A stretch of DNA of 64,000 bases, taken from NCBI RefSeq assembly GCF_004345855.1, contig NZ_SLXN01000008.1:1-64000 (forward strand), given 5' to 3'. This document shows, one piece after another, positions 50,340-60,507 of this stretch. Positions within the stretch are counted from its first letter, which is position 1; each line of letters opens with the position of its first letter. The stretch comes from Sphingomonas sp. BK235. GTDB taxonomy: Bacteria > Pseudomonadota > Alphaproteobacteria > Sphingomonadales > Sphingomonadaceae. The notes below the pieces were generated by a model, which saw nothing but the letters and a program-made list of their open reading frames with translations, was not told the DNA's origin and did no database searches. The translations under genes were made by a program, and so were the position numbers.

Positions 50340-51086
50340 ATGAAGGTGCTGGTGCCGGTCAAGCGCGTGCTTGATCATAATGTGAAGCCTCGCGTGAAGG
50401 CAGACGGGACGGGGGTCGACCTCGCCAACGTCAAGATGAGCATGAACCCGTTCGACGAGATCGCGGTCGAAGAGGCGATCCGCTTCAAGGACAAGGGCGT
50501 CACCGAGATCGTCGTCGTGTCGATCGGCGAACCCAAGGCGCAGGAGACGCTGCGCACCGCGCTGGCGATGGGCGCCGATCGCGCCATCCTCGTCACCGCG
50601 GACCAGAAGGTCGAGCCGCTGGGCGTCGCCAAGATCCTCGCCAAGATCGTCGAGGAGGAGCAGCCCAATCTCGTCATCCTTGGCAAGCAGGCGATCGACG
50701 ACGACAACAACCAGACGGGGCAGATGCTTGCCGGCCTGCTCGGCTGGGGCCAGGGCACCTTCGCGTCCAAGGTCGAGCTGACCGCGGACACGGTGACGGT
50801 GACCCGCGAGGTGGACGGCGGTCTCGAGACCGATTCGTTCAAGCTCCCCGCGATCGTCACTACCGATCTGCGCCTCAACGAGCCGCGCTATGCGTCGTTG
50901 CCCAACATCATGAAGGCCAAGTCCAAGCCGCTCGCCACCAAGACGCCCGCCGATTACGGCGTCGATGTCACACCGCGGATCACGACCCTCAAGGTGGTCG
51001 AGCCCGGCAAGCGCTCGGCCGGCATCAAGGTCGCCGATGTCGACGAACTCGTGATGAAGCTGCATGCCATGGGGATTGCCAAGTGA
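50340..51086 (+). CDS. etfB: Electron transfer flavoprotein beta subunit
   Basis: A 248-residue protein of standard length. VLVPVKRVLDHNVKPRVKAD at the start, SMNPFDEIAVEEAIR, and the family signature around LGKQAIDDDNNQTGQMLAG and TREVDGGLETDSFKLPAIVT. With EtfA it carries electrons from acyl-CoA dehydrogenases to the quinone pool through ETF-QO. The stop overlaps the etfA start. Confidence 0.95.
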   Translation: MKVLVPVKRVLDHNVKPRVKADGTGVDLANVKMSMNPFDEIAVEEAIRFKDKGVTEIVVVSIGEPKAQETLRTALAMGADRAILVTADQKVEPLGVAKILAKIVEEEQPNLVILGKQAIDDDNNQTGQMLAGLLGWGQGTFASKVELTADTVTVTREVDGGLETDSFKLPAIVTTDLRLNEPRYASLPNIMKAKSKPLATKTPADYGVDVTPRITTLKVVEPGKRSAGIKVADVDELVMKLHAMGIAK

Positions 51087-52012
51087 AGACTCTCGTCTGG
51101 GTCGAGCATGACGGTCAGGCCGTCAAGGATGCCACGCTGTCGGCCGTCACTGCCGCGGCCAAGCTCGGCGAGGTCCATCTCGTCGTCGCCGGGCAGGGTG
51201 TCGCCGCGGTGGCGGAAGCGGCGACCAAAATCGCCGGCGTCGGCAAGGTCCATGTCGCCGACGACGCGGCCTATGCGCATGCGCTCGCCGAGAATGTCGC
51301 ACCGCTGATCGTCGAGCTGATGGGTCATCACGACGCCTTCGTCGCGCCGTCCACCACCCACGGCAAGAACATCGCGCCGCGCGTTGCCGCGCTGCTCGAC
51401 GTCATGCAGATCTCCGATATCCTGTCGGTCGAGAGCGAAGACACCTTCACCCGGCCGATCTACGCGGGCAACGCGATCGCGACGGTGCAGTCGTCGGACG
51501 CCAAGAAGGTGATCACCGTTCGCGGCACTGCCTTCGAGAAGGCGGCCACTGAGGGTGGCAGCGGAACGGTGGAGGCCGTCGCGTCAACCGGCGACAAGGG
51601 CCTGTCGAGCTTCACGGGCGCCGAGATCGCCGAGAATGCCCGCCCCGAGCTGACCTCGGCGAAGATCATCGTCTCCGGCGGGCGCGCGCTGCAGAATGGC
51701 GAGAACTTCACCAAGCTGATCGAGCCGCTTGCCGACAAGCTTGGCGCGGGCGTCGGCGCCAGCCGCGCCGCGGTCGATGCCGGCTATGTGCCCAACGACT
51801 ATCAGGTCGGACAGACCGGCAAGATCGTCGCGCCCGAGGTCTATATCGCGGTCGGCATCTCCGGCGCGATCCAGCATCTCGCCGGTATGAAGGATTCGAA
51901 GGTCATCATCGCCATCAACAAGGATGAGGATGCCCCGATCTTCCAGGTCGCGGACATCGGCCTGGTCGGCGACCTGTTCACGCTGTTGCCGGAATTGACC
52001 GAGAAGCTGTGA
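51083..52012 (+). CDS. etfA: Electron transfer flavoprotein alpha subunit
   Basis: A 309-residue FAD-binding subunit starting at GTG 51083 in a GTGA overlap with etfB. The C-terminal FAD domain is clear: AKIIVSGGRALQNGENF, GAGVGASRAAVDAGYVPNDY, QVGQTGKIVAPEVYIAVGIS and GAIQHLAGMKDSKVIIAIN. It directly serves the acyl-CoA dehydrogenase of the same cluster. It may alternatively be the general ETF of the host; the position favours a pathway link. Confidence 0.95.
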   Translation: MKTLVWVEHDGQAVKDATLSAVTAAAKLGEVHLVVAGQGVAAVAEAATKIAGVGKVHVADDAAYAHALAENVAPLIVELMGHHDAFVAPSTTHGKNIAPRVAALLDVMQISDILSVESEDTFTRPIYAGNAIATVQSSDAKKVITVRGTAFEKAATEGGSGTVEAVASTGDKGLSSFTGAEIAENARPELTSAKIIVSGGRALQNGENFTKLIEPLADKLGAGVGASRAAVDAGYVPNDYQVGQTGKIVAPEVYIAVGISGAIQHLAGMKDSKVIIAINKDEDAPIFQVADIGLVGDLFTLLPELTEKL

Positions 52013-52271
52013 TGGGGCGCGGTGGCAACCGACGCTGCCGGGTGATTTCGCCGGTCTGCGATTAGTCCGTTTTAATGACGCGAGATGGCCGCTGACTGGA
52101 ACGAAGCGGTAGGCTCTCCTGAATTGGCGCGTTCCTGATGCTCATGATATGCTTCGCACTTGGTATTTGTGGACTTGTGACCGCCCAAAAATGTCCATGC
52201 TCGGTGACGTGTCCCCCTAGAACTCCGCCAGGCGGCGGCCCGCCTCCGGCGGCGATGATGGCGTCGAGCTC

Positions 52272-52598
52272 GCGAGCAACAACGGCACCGAGCTGACCAG
52301 CCTGGCGATCCTGAGATGGACGCAGGAGCGGCCTGTCGAGTGGCACTATATCGCGCCCGGCAAGCCGCAGCAGAACGGCTATGTCGAGAGCTTCAACGGC
52401 CGCCTGCGCGACGAATGCCTCAAGACGCTGTTCGTGTTGCTCGGCCATGCCCGCTCGGTGCTGCGGCTCTGGCGCGACGATTACAACCACGTTCGACCGC
52501 ACAGCGGAACAGGCGGGCTGACGCCCGCCGATGCTGCCGGACCGGTTGTGCAACATCGCCCCGACGGGCACCATACCTACCCCGGACTCCAGTTATAA
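52272..52598 (+). pseudogene. IS3-family transposase (OrfB) 3' remnant
   Basis: A 108-residue in-frame remnant without a start, reading SNNGTELTSLAILRWTQERP, HYIAPGKPQQNGYVESFNGR and LRDECLKTLF, then WRDDYNHVRPHSGTGGLTPA. These are the last Asp and the Glu regions of the IS3-group DDE integrase domain. The 5' two thirds and the terminal repeats were not seen. It marks an old insertion just after etfA. Confidence 0.8.
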
Positions 52599-52755
52599 CT
52601 GGAGGAGAAAAGGGGAGCAGGTCATTGACGGCTGTGACCCACGGCGGTAGCGATCTGGGTAGACGGGCAGCATAAGTTTGCCCGCGTAAGCGTTAACGTC
52701 AACCAACGCACTACGACGAAGATGCCCACGGGCTTCTTGCTGGGTCAGGTTGACT

Positions 52756-53940
52756 ATGCACTCATCCGAAACTGCCGTTCGCCTTAATGGTGCCAAGAAT
52801 CTGTCAATCGGGATTGTTTTGGTTGGCGCCAATCTCCGCGCGCCGATCACCAGCTTAGGCCCGGTCTTGCCGGACGTACAAGCTTCAATGAAGCTGAGCG
52901 GGGCTGAGGCCGGGATGCTCCATGCATTGCCGCTACTCCTGTTTGCGGCGGTGTCGCTAATTGCGCCGTCTGTGGGCCGACGGTACGGCCTGGAACGCGT
53001 TCTCGGTGCAGCGATCGCAGCGATTTTCCTCGGCACGTTGCTGCGCTCGGTATGGCTGCCGATCGGGCTGTGGATCGGTACAGTCCTGCTAAGTATGGGC
53101 ATCGCCTTCGGCAACGTCCTGCTTCCCGGTCTTGTAAAGCGGGACTTTCCTGACCGCGCCGCGGGTCTGATTGGCCTCTATGCCGCGGCGATGGCCGGTG
53201 TCGCGGGTGTAGCCGCGGGTGTAGCCGTTCCAATTGCGAGCCTAGCCTTCGCGGATTGGCGTTGGTCGCTCGGTGTGTGGGCCGTTCTCTCGCTGATAAC
53301 CCTGCTCACTTGGCTGCCGCAGCTAAGATCAACCCGGGCTTCTCTCCCCGTAGCGGTCAAAGAGGTGGCCATCGTCTCACCTTGGCGGCATCCGATTGGA
53401 TGGCAGGTGTCGCTATTTTTCGCGCTTCACTCGCTCATTTTCTACTCGATCATCGACTGGTTTGCTTCCTACGGTGGCACCTCAGGAGTTTCGCCGAAAG
53501 CAGCCGGCCTGTACCTCCTTGTGTATCAGGTGGTCGCAGTTGCAACCAACCTCGGCAGCGCGTCGCTCATCCAGCGTCTGCCCGATCAGCGGCTACTCGG
53601 CTTCTCGTGCGGTATGTGCCTCTTGGTCAGCACGACTGGGTTGCTCGCACACCCCGCATTGTCTCTGGTTTGGTTGATCGTGGGCGGCCTCGGTGCAGGG
53701 ATCGCATTGGTCACAAGTCTGTCACTGTTCGCGCTTCGCACACGTGACCATGATCAGGCGGGTGCTTTGTCCAGTATGGCGCAGTGTATTGGCTACGGAG
53801 GCGCGGCAGCCGGACCGCTGCTGATTGGAGTGCTACGCGATGCAACCGGCGGCTGGACGGTTCCGCTTACGCTGCTGATCGTCGCAAGTGCGCTCGTGAT
53901 CGTGTTCGCAACGCTGTCAGGGCGCAAACGTGTTATTTGA
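52756..53940 (+). CDS. MFS transporter, CynX/NimT-like
   Basis: A 394-residue membrane protein with about 12 helices. The start region NLSIGIVLVGANLRAPITSL and GPVLPDVQASMKLSGAEAGM are characteristic of the CynX/NimT (YycB) branch of the major facilitator superfamily, associated with cyanate or nitroimidazole and similar small solutes. The stop codon lies exactly where the decayed resolvase sequence starts, so the native C-terminus may have been changed by the insertion. It is not clearly part of any operon. Confidence 0.87.
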   Translation: MHSSETAVRLNGAKNLSIGIVLVGANLRAPITSLGPVLPDVQASMKLSGAEAGMLHALPLLLFAAVSLIAPSVGRRYGLERVLGAAIAAIFLGTLLRSVWLPIGLWIGTVLLSMGIAFGNVLLPGLVKRDFPDRAAGLIGLYAAAMAGVAGVAAGVAVPIASLAFADWRWSLGVWAVLSLITLLTWLPQLRSTRASLPVAVKEVAIVSPWRHPIGWQVSLFFALHSLIFYSIIDWFASYGGTSGVSPKAAGLYLLVYQVVAVATNLGSASLIQRLPDQRLLGFSCGMCLLVSTTGLLAHPALSLVWLIVGGLGAGIALVTSLSLFALRTRDHDQAGALSSMAQCIGYGGAAAGPLLIGVLRDATGGWTVPLTLLIVASALVIVFATLSGRKRVI

Positions 53941-54253
53941 GGATCTACAGAACATCGTGCACAAGCTGTAGGGCAGGAGTGTGGCTCTGAAACCGAATGA
54001 GCAGCCAATTGATACCTCGAAAGCAGCAGGCAAAGCTTGCCTGGACATGTTGTGTCTTCGCCAAGTTTGAGACGATTGTGCGCTAGGGGCGCCAAGCTGA
54101 GGGCATCCAGGCCTTTAAGGCTAGGGGAGTGTATAAGCGTGGGACGGCGCGCATTGATCCGGAAGTGATGCGGAAGCTCACGGCTCAGTGGATGCGGACA
54201 TCGCGCACCGCGCGCCAGCTCGCCATCCTCACGCGGTACAGCATAACGCCCCA
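53941..54253 (+). pseudogene. Decayed serine resolvase
   Basis: Translating this stretch with two internal stops and one small shift gives EDLQNIVHKL, GRSVALKPNEQPIDTSKAAG, KACLDML, FAKFETIVR, GRQAEGIQAFKARGVY and IDPEVMRKLTAQ. It lines up with TnpR of 32361 from residue 74 on (DLQDVVHDLKGRG, EQPIDTGTAAGKAF). The 5' part is missing. Remaining sequence to 54583 holds no supportable gene. Confidence 0.8.
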
Positions 54254-54583
54254 TGCCGAGCAAGGCGGAAGCGCCTTAGGCTTGTTGCGTGATAGGGGAG
54301 TGCGACTGATGCCGATCCGGCCCGAGCACGCCTTCCTCTATTCGCATTGATCTTTTATCGTACTCTATAGATTTATAGGCGGCTTAGCTTGGTGCGGGCG
54401 GATAGCGCCAAATTCGCCTTCGAGTAGCCGACTAAAAAGCCCGGCCACTCGATTAGTGGACAGGGCGCGGGGCCCACCCGGCAGAAATGATAATAGCCGT
54501 TGGTTTAGGCACGGGAGGACAATTGCGATAAATGGCTTAGAGTTGGCGTTCGATCGAGTGGCCGCTACGCGCTACCGTTCTAT

Positions 54584-55465
54584 TTAGTGGCCCATCGTAG
54601 AACGCAGATCTCTCTTCAAAACCTCGACTGCGACCCTAATTTTGGGATGTAGGTGGCGCCGCCGAGGGTACACCGCCCAGATGGGCTCGTCCTCAGGACG
54701 GAACTCTTCTAAGATCAATCGCGCACCTCCGCTAGTGATGTAAGGAAGCACATAGATTTCTGGAAGCTGGCAGATGCCCATACCTGACAGGCAGGCGTCC
54801 ATAACGGCGTTACCGCTGTTGCAGCGGAAGCGACTGGACGGTCGATGATGAACGCGCTCGCCCGCAACCTGATAATGCCAGACGGAGCTCGTGCCGATCA
54901 ACCGGTCGTGATTGGCTAGGTCGTCCACCGATCTTGGTTCTCCTCGGCGAGCGAGATATTCTGGTGATGCGCAGGTATAGAGGCGCCGCTGCGCGACGAG
55001 CGAGCCAAGCAGGCGATTGTCTGTGATCTCGCCCGTGCGAACGGCAAGGTCGATGCCTTCTCCGATCAGGTCGACGATCCGGTTGGTCAGCTCGATTGAG
55101 ACCCGTAGGTTCGAGTGTTCGACCGCAAGGCGCCGGATGACCGGGACAACGAAGCGCTCTCCGATTGCAGTTGAGCAGGTCACCCGGAGCTCGCCGGTCG
55201 GCTCGCCCCGGTCCGTGATCATTGCGACTGCCTCGTCGCGGTCTTGAGCGATCCGCCGGCATTGGTCAAAAAAGACCTGACCGTCATCGGTAAGCTCAAC
55301 GAAACGAGTCGTTCTGTTGAACAACAGCGCTTGCAGCCGCACCTCGAGCTGGCTGACCGAGCGGCTGACGTGCGTCGGAGACATCCCGATTGCACGCGCC
55401 GCCTTGGAGAACGAGCTCGCCTCGGCAACCGCGATGAACTCGTCGATCCCATCCCACGTGGACAT
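54584..55465 (-). CDS. LysR family transcriptional regulator
   Basis: A 293-residue LysR-type regulator. N-terminal winged helix IDEFIAVAEASSFSKAARAI, GMSPTHVSRSVSQLEVRLQA; C-terminal effector domain with GELRVTCSTAIGERFVVPVI and IDLAVRTGEITDNRLLG. It is divergent from the class III alcohol dehydrogenase gene, with 91 bp between the starts, and would regulate it and itself. The effector is unknown. Confidence 0.92.
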   Translation of the reverse strand: MSTWDGIDEFIAVAEASSFSKAARAIGMSPTHVSRSVSQLEVRLQALLFNRTTRFVELTDDGQVFFDQCRRIAQDRDEAVAMITDRGEPTGELRVTCSTAIGERFVVPVIRRLAVEHSNLRVSIELTNRIVDLIGEGIDLAVRTGEITDNRLLGSLVAQRRLYTCASPEYLARRGEPRSVDDLANHDRLIGTSSVWHYQVAGERVHHRPSSRFRCNSGNAVMDACLSGMGICQLPEIYVLPYITSGGARLILEEFRPEDEPIWAVYPRRRHLHPKIRVAVEVLKRDLRSTMGH

Positions 55466-55556
55466 TATTCCTCCAGTGACATTTTGTTTTGCGAAAGAAG
55501 TGTATTATCGCATGCACGCTGCAACGGTAAGTTGGGGGGCATCAAGGAGCCTCGAC

Positions 55557-56669
<1,113 letters not shown>

Positions 56670-56845
56670 ACCCGTTTCTCAAAGAGCGTGGTATAGCAGT
56701 CATGATGCGATCACGTATTCTTGAGCGTCAGAATGGGCACCTAAGATCCGGACGCATCGGTCCGTTCCTACGATGCGGCACTCGGAGCGTCCGGCATCGA
56801 TACTGAACGACCTTCGATCGCACGACGGCGCAGGGGATCGAAAGA

Positions 56846-58426
56846 TCAGGATTGCGGAGCGGGCGTCGGTGGCCTTTCGCCCGCACCATCACGGGCAGGC
56901 GGCTTACCGCGCCCGATGATAGTATCCGCGCCGGGAGGGTAGATACGGGAGGGCACCGCCTGATCGCCAAACTCTACCAGCTCCTTGCCATCGCGCGTAA
57001 GCGGCGCCCACCGTGGTAGGCCGGCACCGTTCGGGTCGGCTTGCTTGATAAAATTCTCGATTGCGCCGCCGAACTGGCGAACGACGTGGCGGTCGACGGC
57101 GGTGAAGCCGCGTTCCGGGGCCTTGTCGAGCGTGTCGAACATGTAAGGCAGCTCGGAGGTGTGGAACGCGCCGTATCGTGAAGAATCGGGCCCCGGCTCG
57201 ACATGGCTGAAGCGATAGACATAGACCGGGCTGCGCGCGCTGCGCTCTTCCACCCACCGAGGGAGGGGCCCAAACTCGAAGCGGTCGCCCGCCTCCCGCG
57301 CGGCGGAATGACGGGCCTCCGTCACGGTGGCGCCGGGATAGAAGCGCAGGAAAGTGTCGGCATCCGCACCATAGCGACGCCGCGCGTCCGCGCTCCAACC
57401 AGCCGGATCCACCTTCGGGCTTGGTGCAAAAAGATCGTTGAGCGTGTAGCCCATCATGAGCGGTACATCGCTGGCGATCGCGCGCGACGTCGTCCCGTGC
57501 GGAATGACCGCTCCGTCCGTGACGATGTTCCCGTACGGTGCTGCGCCGTCGAGGTGGGCCGCCGGCAGGGCGCGGGCCTGCTGCAGGGTCCTGACGTTCC
57601 ACTTGGCGAACAAGCTGGTGCCACGCTCCTCGCCCTCTGCGAGGGGTCGATAGTCACCCAGATCGGGGGTGCTGAGCGCAATGGCGGCGCGGAACAATCC
57701 CTTCGCCTGCGGAGAGGCCAGCAATGCCATCACCGACCATGCGCCTGCGGACTGGCCGGCGAGGGTCACCTTCGACGGATCGCCGCCGAACGCCGCGACG
57801 TTGCTCTTCACCCAGCGAAGCGCCGCTATCTGGTCCTGCAGCCCGTAATTGCCCGACCCGCCGCTCTGCTCCGCGGTGAGCTCACGATGCGCGAGGAAGC
57901 CAAGCTCGCCCAGCCGGTAGTTGATCGTCACCACGACCATGCCGCGGCGCGCCAGATTGGCGCCGTCGTAGATCGGCACGGAGGAGCTGCCGCTGGTGAA
58001 GCCGCCACCGTGAATGAAGAACAGGACCGGCAGCCGCGCGCCGGTGCGCGCCTTCGCTTCGGTAACCGGAGTCCAGACGTTGACGATCAGGCAGTTCTCG
58101 TTCGTGCCGAGCGCGGGAGGAGGAAGATATTCCATGGTCCATGCCATCATCGGTGCGTCGCTGAGCTGCTGAGGGCAGCTCGGCCCGAACTGGTCCGCCG
58201 CAAGAATCCCGCGATGGCGGGGTGCATCCACGGGAGGGTACCAGCGTCGAGCGCCAGTCGGCGCCGCAGCATAGGGCATACCCAGGAAGCGAAGCACGTC
58301 GCCATCGGGCGTACCCGCGAACGTCCCCTGGCACAGTGTCACAGTCCGGTTTGCACCGGGCCGGGCAGCCGCAGCCGAAGCGAGCGCACCAGCAATGACG
58401 ACCGACGCCAGGACCCGGAAGTTCAA
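56846..58426 (-). CDS. Secreted type-B carboxylesterase
   Basis: A 526-residue alpha/beta-hydrolase with a signal peptide (about residues 1-21). The oxyanion loop is FFIHGGGFTSGSSS (137-149), the nucleophile elbow is VTLAGQSAGAWSV (S226), and ENCLIVNVWTP is the second family signature. It cleaves carboxylic esters in the periplasm. Last gene of a seven-gene minus-strand operon; its start overlaps the end of the FMN reductase gene. No acetylcholinesterase-type specificity can be read. Confidence 0.92.
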   Translation of the reverse strand: MNFRVLASVVIAGALASAAAARPGANRTVTLCQGTFAGTPDGDVLRFLGMPYAAAPTGARRWYPPVDAPRHRGILAADQFGPSCPQQLSDAPMMAWTMEYLPPPALGTNENCLIVNVWTPVTEAKARTGARLPVLFFIHGGGFTSGSSSVPIYDGANLARRGMVVVTINYRLGELGFLAHRELTAEQSGGSGNYGLQDQIAALRWVKSNVAAFGGDPSKVTLAGQSAGAWSVMALLASPQAKGLFRAAIALSTPDLGDYRPLAEGEERGTSLFAKWNVRTLQQARALPAAHLDGAAPYGNIVTDGAVIPHGTTSRAIASDVPLMMGYTLNDLFAPSPKVDPAGWSADARRRYGADADTFLRFYPGATVTEARHSAAREAGDRFEFGPLPRWVEERSARSPVYVYRFSHVEPGPDSSRYGAFHTSELPYMFDTLDKAPERGFTAVDRHVVRQFGGAIENFIKQADPNGAGLPRWAPLTRDGKELVEFGDQAVPSRIYPPGADTIIGRGKPPARDGAGERPPTPAPQS

Positions 58427-59004
58427 GGCCGACGCTCCTTGTTTACCGAGGCGATGAGAGAAACCCAGTCGGCGAAGCGGGACATGAAGGTGCTCAGGAA
58501 CGCTTCCGTGTCCGGCGCCGATACGGCGCCATCGTCACCGAACAGCGTCGCGGCATGTCCGATGTACGCTTCCGGCTGCTGAAGCACGGGCATGTCGAGG
58601 AACACGAGGCTCTGGCGCAGATGGTGATTGGCGCCGAATGCCGACAGGCCGCCGGGGGACACGGAGACCACGGCTGCCGGCTTCCCCGCCCACGCGCTTG
58701 CTCCATAGGGTCGCGAACCGACGTCGATCGCGTTCTTCAGTGGCGCAGGTACGGAGCGGTTGTACTCGGGGGTGACGAACAGGACACCGTCAGCAGGCTT
58801 GAGTGCATCGCGAAATGCTGCCCAGGGCGCGGTATCGGCCTGACCTTCGCGGTCGGGGTTGTACAACGGCAGATCGCCGATCGGCACGATGGACAGATCG
58901 AGCGTGTTAGGCGCAAGCCGCGACAGCGCGAGAGCCCCGCGGTGACTTATGCCATCTGCGCGAAGGCTTCCGACGACCACGGCGATCGAGAGTGGCTTGT
59001 TCAT
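58423..59004 (-). CDS. NADPH-dependent FMN reductase family protein
   Basis: A 193-residue flavodoxin-like reductase: IAVVVGSLRADGISHRGALA (8-27), VLFVTPEYNRSVPAPLKNAI and AVVSVSPGGLSAFGANHHLR are the hallmarks of the family (chromate, quinone or azo reductases). It is cytoplasmic. In the operon it could reduce quinones formed from phenolics. It lies 45 bp after the cupin gene and overlaps the esterase gene. Confidence 0.9.
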   Translation of the reverse strand: MNKPLSIAVVVGSLRADGISHRGALALSRLAPNTLDLSIVPIGDLPLYNPDREGQADTAPWAAFRDALKPADGVLFVTPEYNRSVPAPLKNAIDVGSRPYGASAWAGKPAAVVSVSPGGLSAFGANHHLRQSLVFLDMPVLQQPEAYIGHAATLFGDDGAVSAPDTEAFLSTFMSRFADWVSLIASVNKERRP

Positions 59005-59049
59005 CAGGTCAGGCGTCCTTGATTGTCGGATCCGGCTTCTGGGGCGACG

Positions 59050-59490
59050 TCACTCGTCCTCTTCACCGTCGATCGGGACGGACAGCTTCTGTCCCGGGAC
59101 CGCCGCGTATGTGACGATCACCACGGCCGGTTCGTTACCGGTCACGCCGCGATGGACGTTGCCGACCGATTCCGCGAAGGCTTCGCCGGCGCGGTAGGTA
59201 GCCTTGCGCCCGGTGTCGCGCTCCTCGACCGTGAGATGGCCCGACAAGATATAGGCCGCGTTGGGCATCGCGTGGGTGTGCCAGGGCAAGGATGAATGCG
59301 CCGGAATGGTGATCCGCACGGTCGTCAGCTGCGGCTGGCCTTGCGGATAGGCGATGTAGGGTACGTCGTTCCACGACGCCGTGCGCTGGAGCAGGATCTT
59401 GGTCTCGCTGCGTCCGCCTGTTCGGGCGAGGGCCGCGGTGACGCCTGCCGCGGCGAGTGCGACCGTGGACCAGAATAGGAGGCGTCTCAT
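59050..59490 (-). CDS. Exported cupin-domain protein
   Basis: A 146-residue protein with an N-terminal hydrophobic export signal (about 4-22). Cupin motif 1 is AHSSLPWHTHAMPNAAYILSG and motif 2 appears in FAESVGNVHRGVTGNEPAVV. The His residues could bind a metal. ATG 59490 overlaps the dehydrogenase stop (TAATG). Role probably enzymatic or protective in the periplasm; substrate unknown. Confidence 0.8.
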   Translation of the reverse strand: MRRLLFWSTVALAAAGVTAALARTGGRSETKILLQRTASWNDVPYIAYPQGQPQLTTVRITIPAHSSLPWHTHAMPNAAYILSGHLTVEERDTGRKATYRAGEAFAESVGNVHRGVTGNEPAVVIVTYAAVPGQKLSVPIDGEEDE

Positions 59491-60491
59491 TAGTGGGTAT
59501 CTCCAGTTTGCCCGGTGACCACCACGATCTTGCCGGCCGCGGCGTTGTTTTCCATCAGGCGGTGCGCGTCGATGATCCGATCGAGCGGGAACACTCGACC
59601 GATGCGAACCGGCAGCGATCCTTCGGCCGCCTTGTCGATGAGGTCCTGGAACGGCATCGCATGGAAATCCTCCACGCCGCCGGAATAGGTGGTTAGCGAT
59701 ACCGCGGTGGGGATGACGTCCATCGGCGCGAAATCCGCCAGGGACCAGCGGTCGCCCACCATGCCCGCCATGCACACCACTCCGGGCGCGCAAGTCGAAG
59801 CCAGCGAGTCCGCAAGCGTGTTGGTGCCGACAAGCTCGAGCACCTTGTCCGCACCATTGGGCCAGCGCTGTCGCACCGTCGCGGCAATCTCACCTGTATC
59901 GAGGAAGAATTGGTCGGCGCCGTTGCCGCGAACGATCTCCTCGCTTGCAGCGTGGCGCGATGTGGCGCCCACTATGGCGCCGTGCGCCTTGGCAATCGCG
60001 GCAGCGGCGAGCCCAACCGAGGTCGTGCCGCCGCGGATCAGCAGGCGCTCGCCCTCCTGAAGGCGCAACGCGCGGAACAATGCGCCCCATGCGGTCTGAA
60101 GCATTTCCGGTAGAGCGCCCAGGACGTGCCACGGTAGATCACTGGTGAAGCCACGAACCTGTACGGCGGGCACACAGACATAGTCCGCATAGCCGCCATC
60201 AAAGGCGCGACCCATGCCGCCCATCACCGTCGCGACCTTCTCTCCCGGGATGAATTGTCCACCCGGTGCTGCGGTGACGGTGCCCACCGCCTCGATCCCG
60301 AGGACACGCGGAAAGACCACGCCGGGCGAATGGCCCTGCCGGGTGAACATCTCGGACCGGTTGATCCCGAATGCTTCAACCCGGATCAGGACCTGATCCG
60401 CATCGGGCATCGGGATCGGCCGGCGCTCCAGACGGAGGACCTCTGGTCCCCCAGGTTCGCGAACCACCGCCACGCGCATGTCGTCCGACAT
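59490..60491 (-). CDS. Quinone-reductase-type zinc-independent MDR dehydrogenase
   Basis: A 333-residue medium-chain dehydrogenase/reductase. MRVAVVREPGGPEVLRLERR at the start, INRSEMFTRQGHSP, and the cofactor site LLIRGGTTSVGLAAAAIAKA (about 150) in the quinone oxidoreductase (QOR) style; structural zinc cysteines are absent. It probably reduces quinones or enones with NADPH. ATG 60491 has GGGGGAG upstream. 16 bp after the tannase-like gene. Confidence 0.87.
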   Translation of the reverse strand: MSDDMRVAVVREPGGPEVLRLERRPIPMPDADQVLIRVEAFGINRSEMFTRQGHSPGVVFPRVLGIEAVGTVTAAPGGQFIPGEKVATVMGGMGRAFDGGYADYVCVPAVQVRGFTSDLPWHVLGALPEMLQTAWGALFRALRLQEGERLLIRGGTTSVGLAAAAIAKAHGAIVGATSRHAASEEIVRGNGADQFFLDTGEIAATVRQRWPNGADKVLELVGTNTLADSLASTCAPGVVCMAGMVGDRWSLADFAPMDVIPTAVSLTTYSGGVEDFHAMPFQDLIDKAAEGSLPVRIGRVFPLDRIIDAHRLMENNAAAGKIVVVTGQTGDTH

Positions 60492-60507
60492 GGTCCGTCT
60501 CCCCCGA

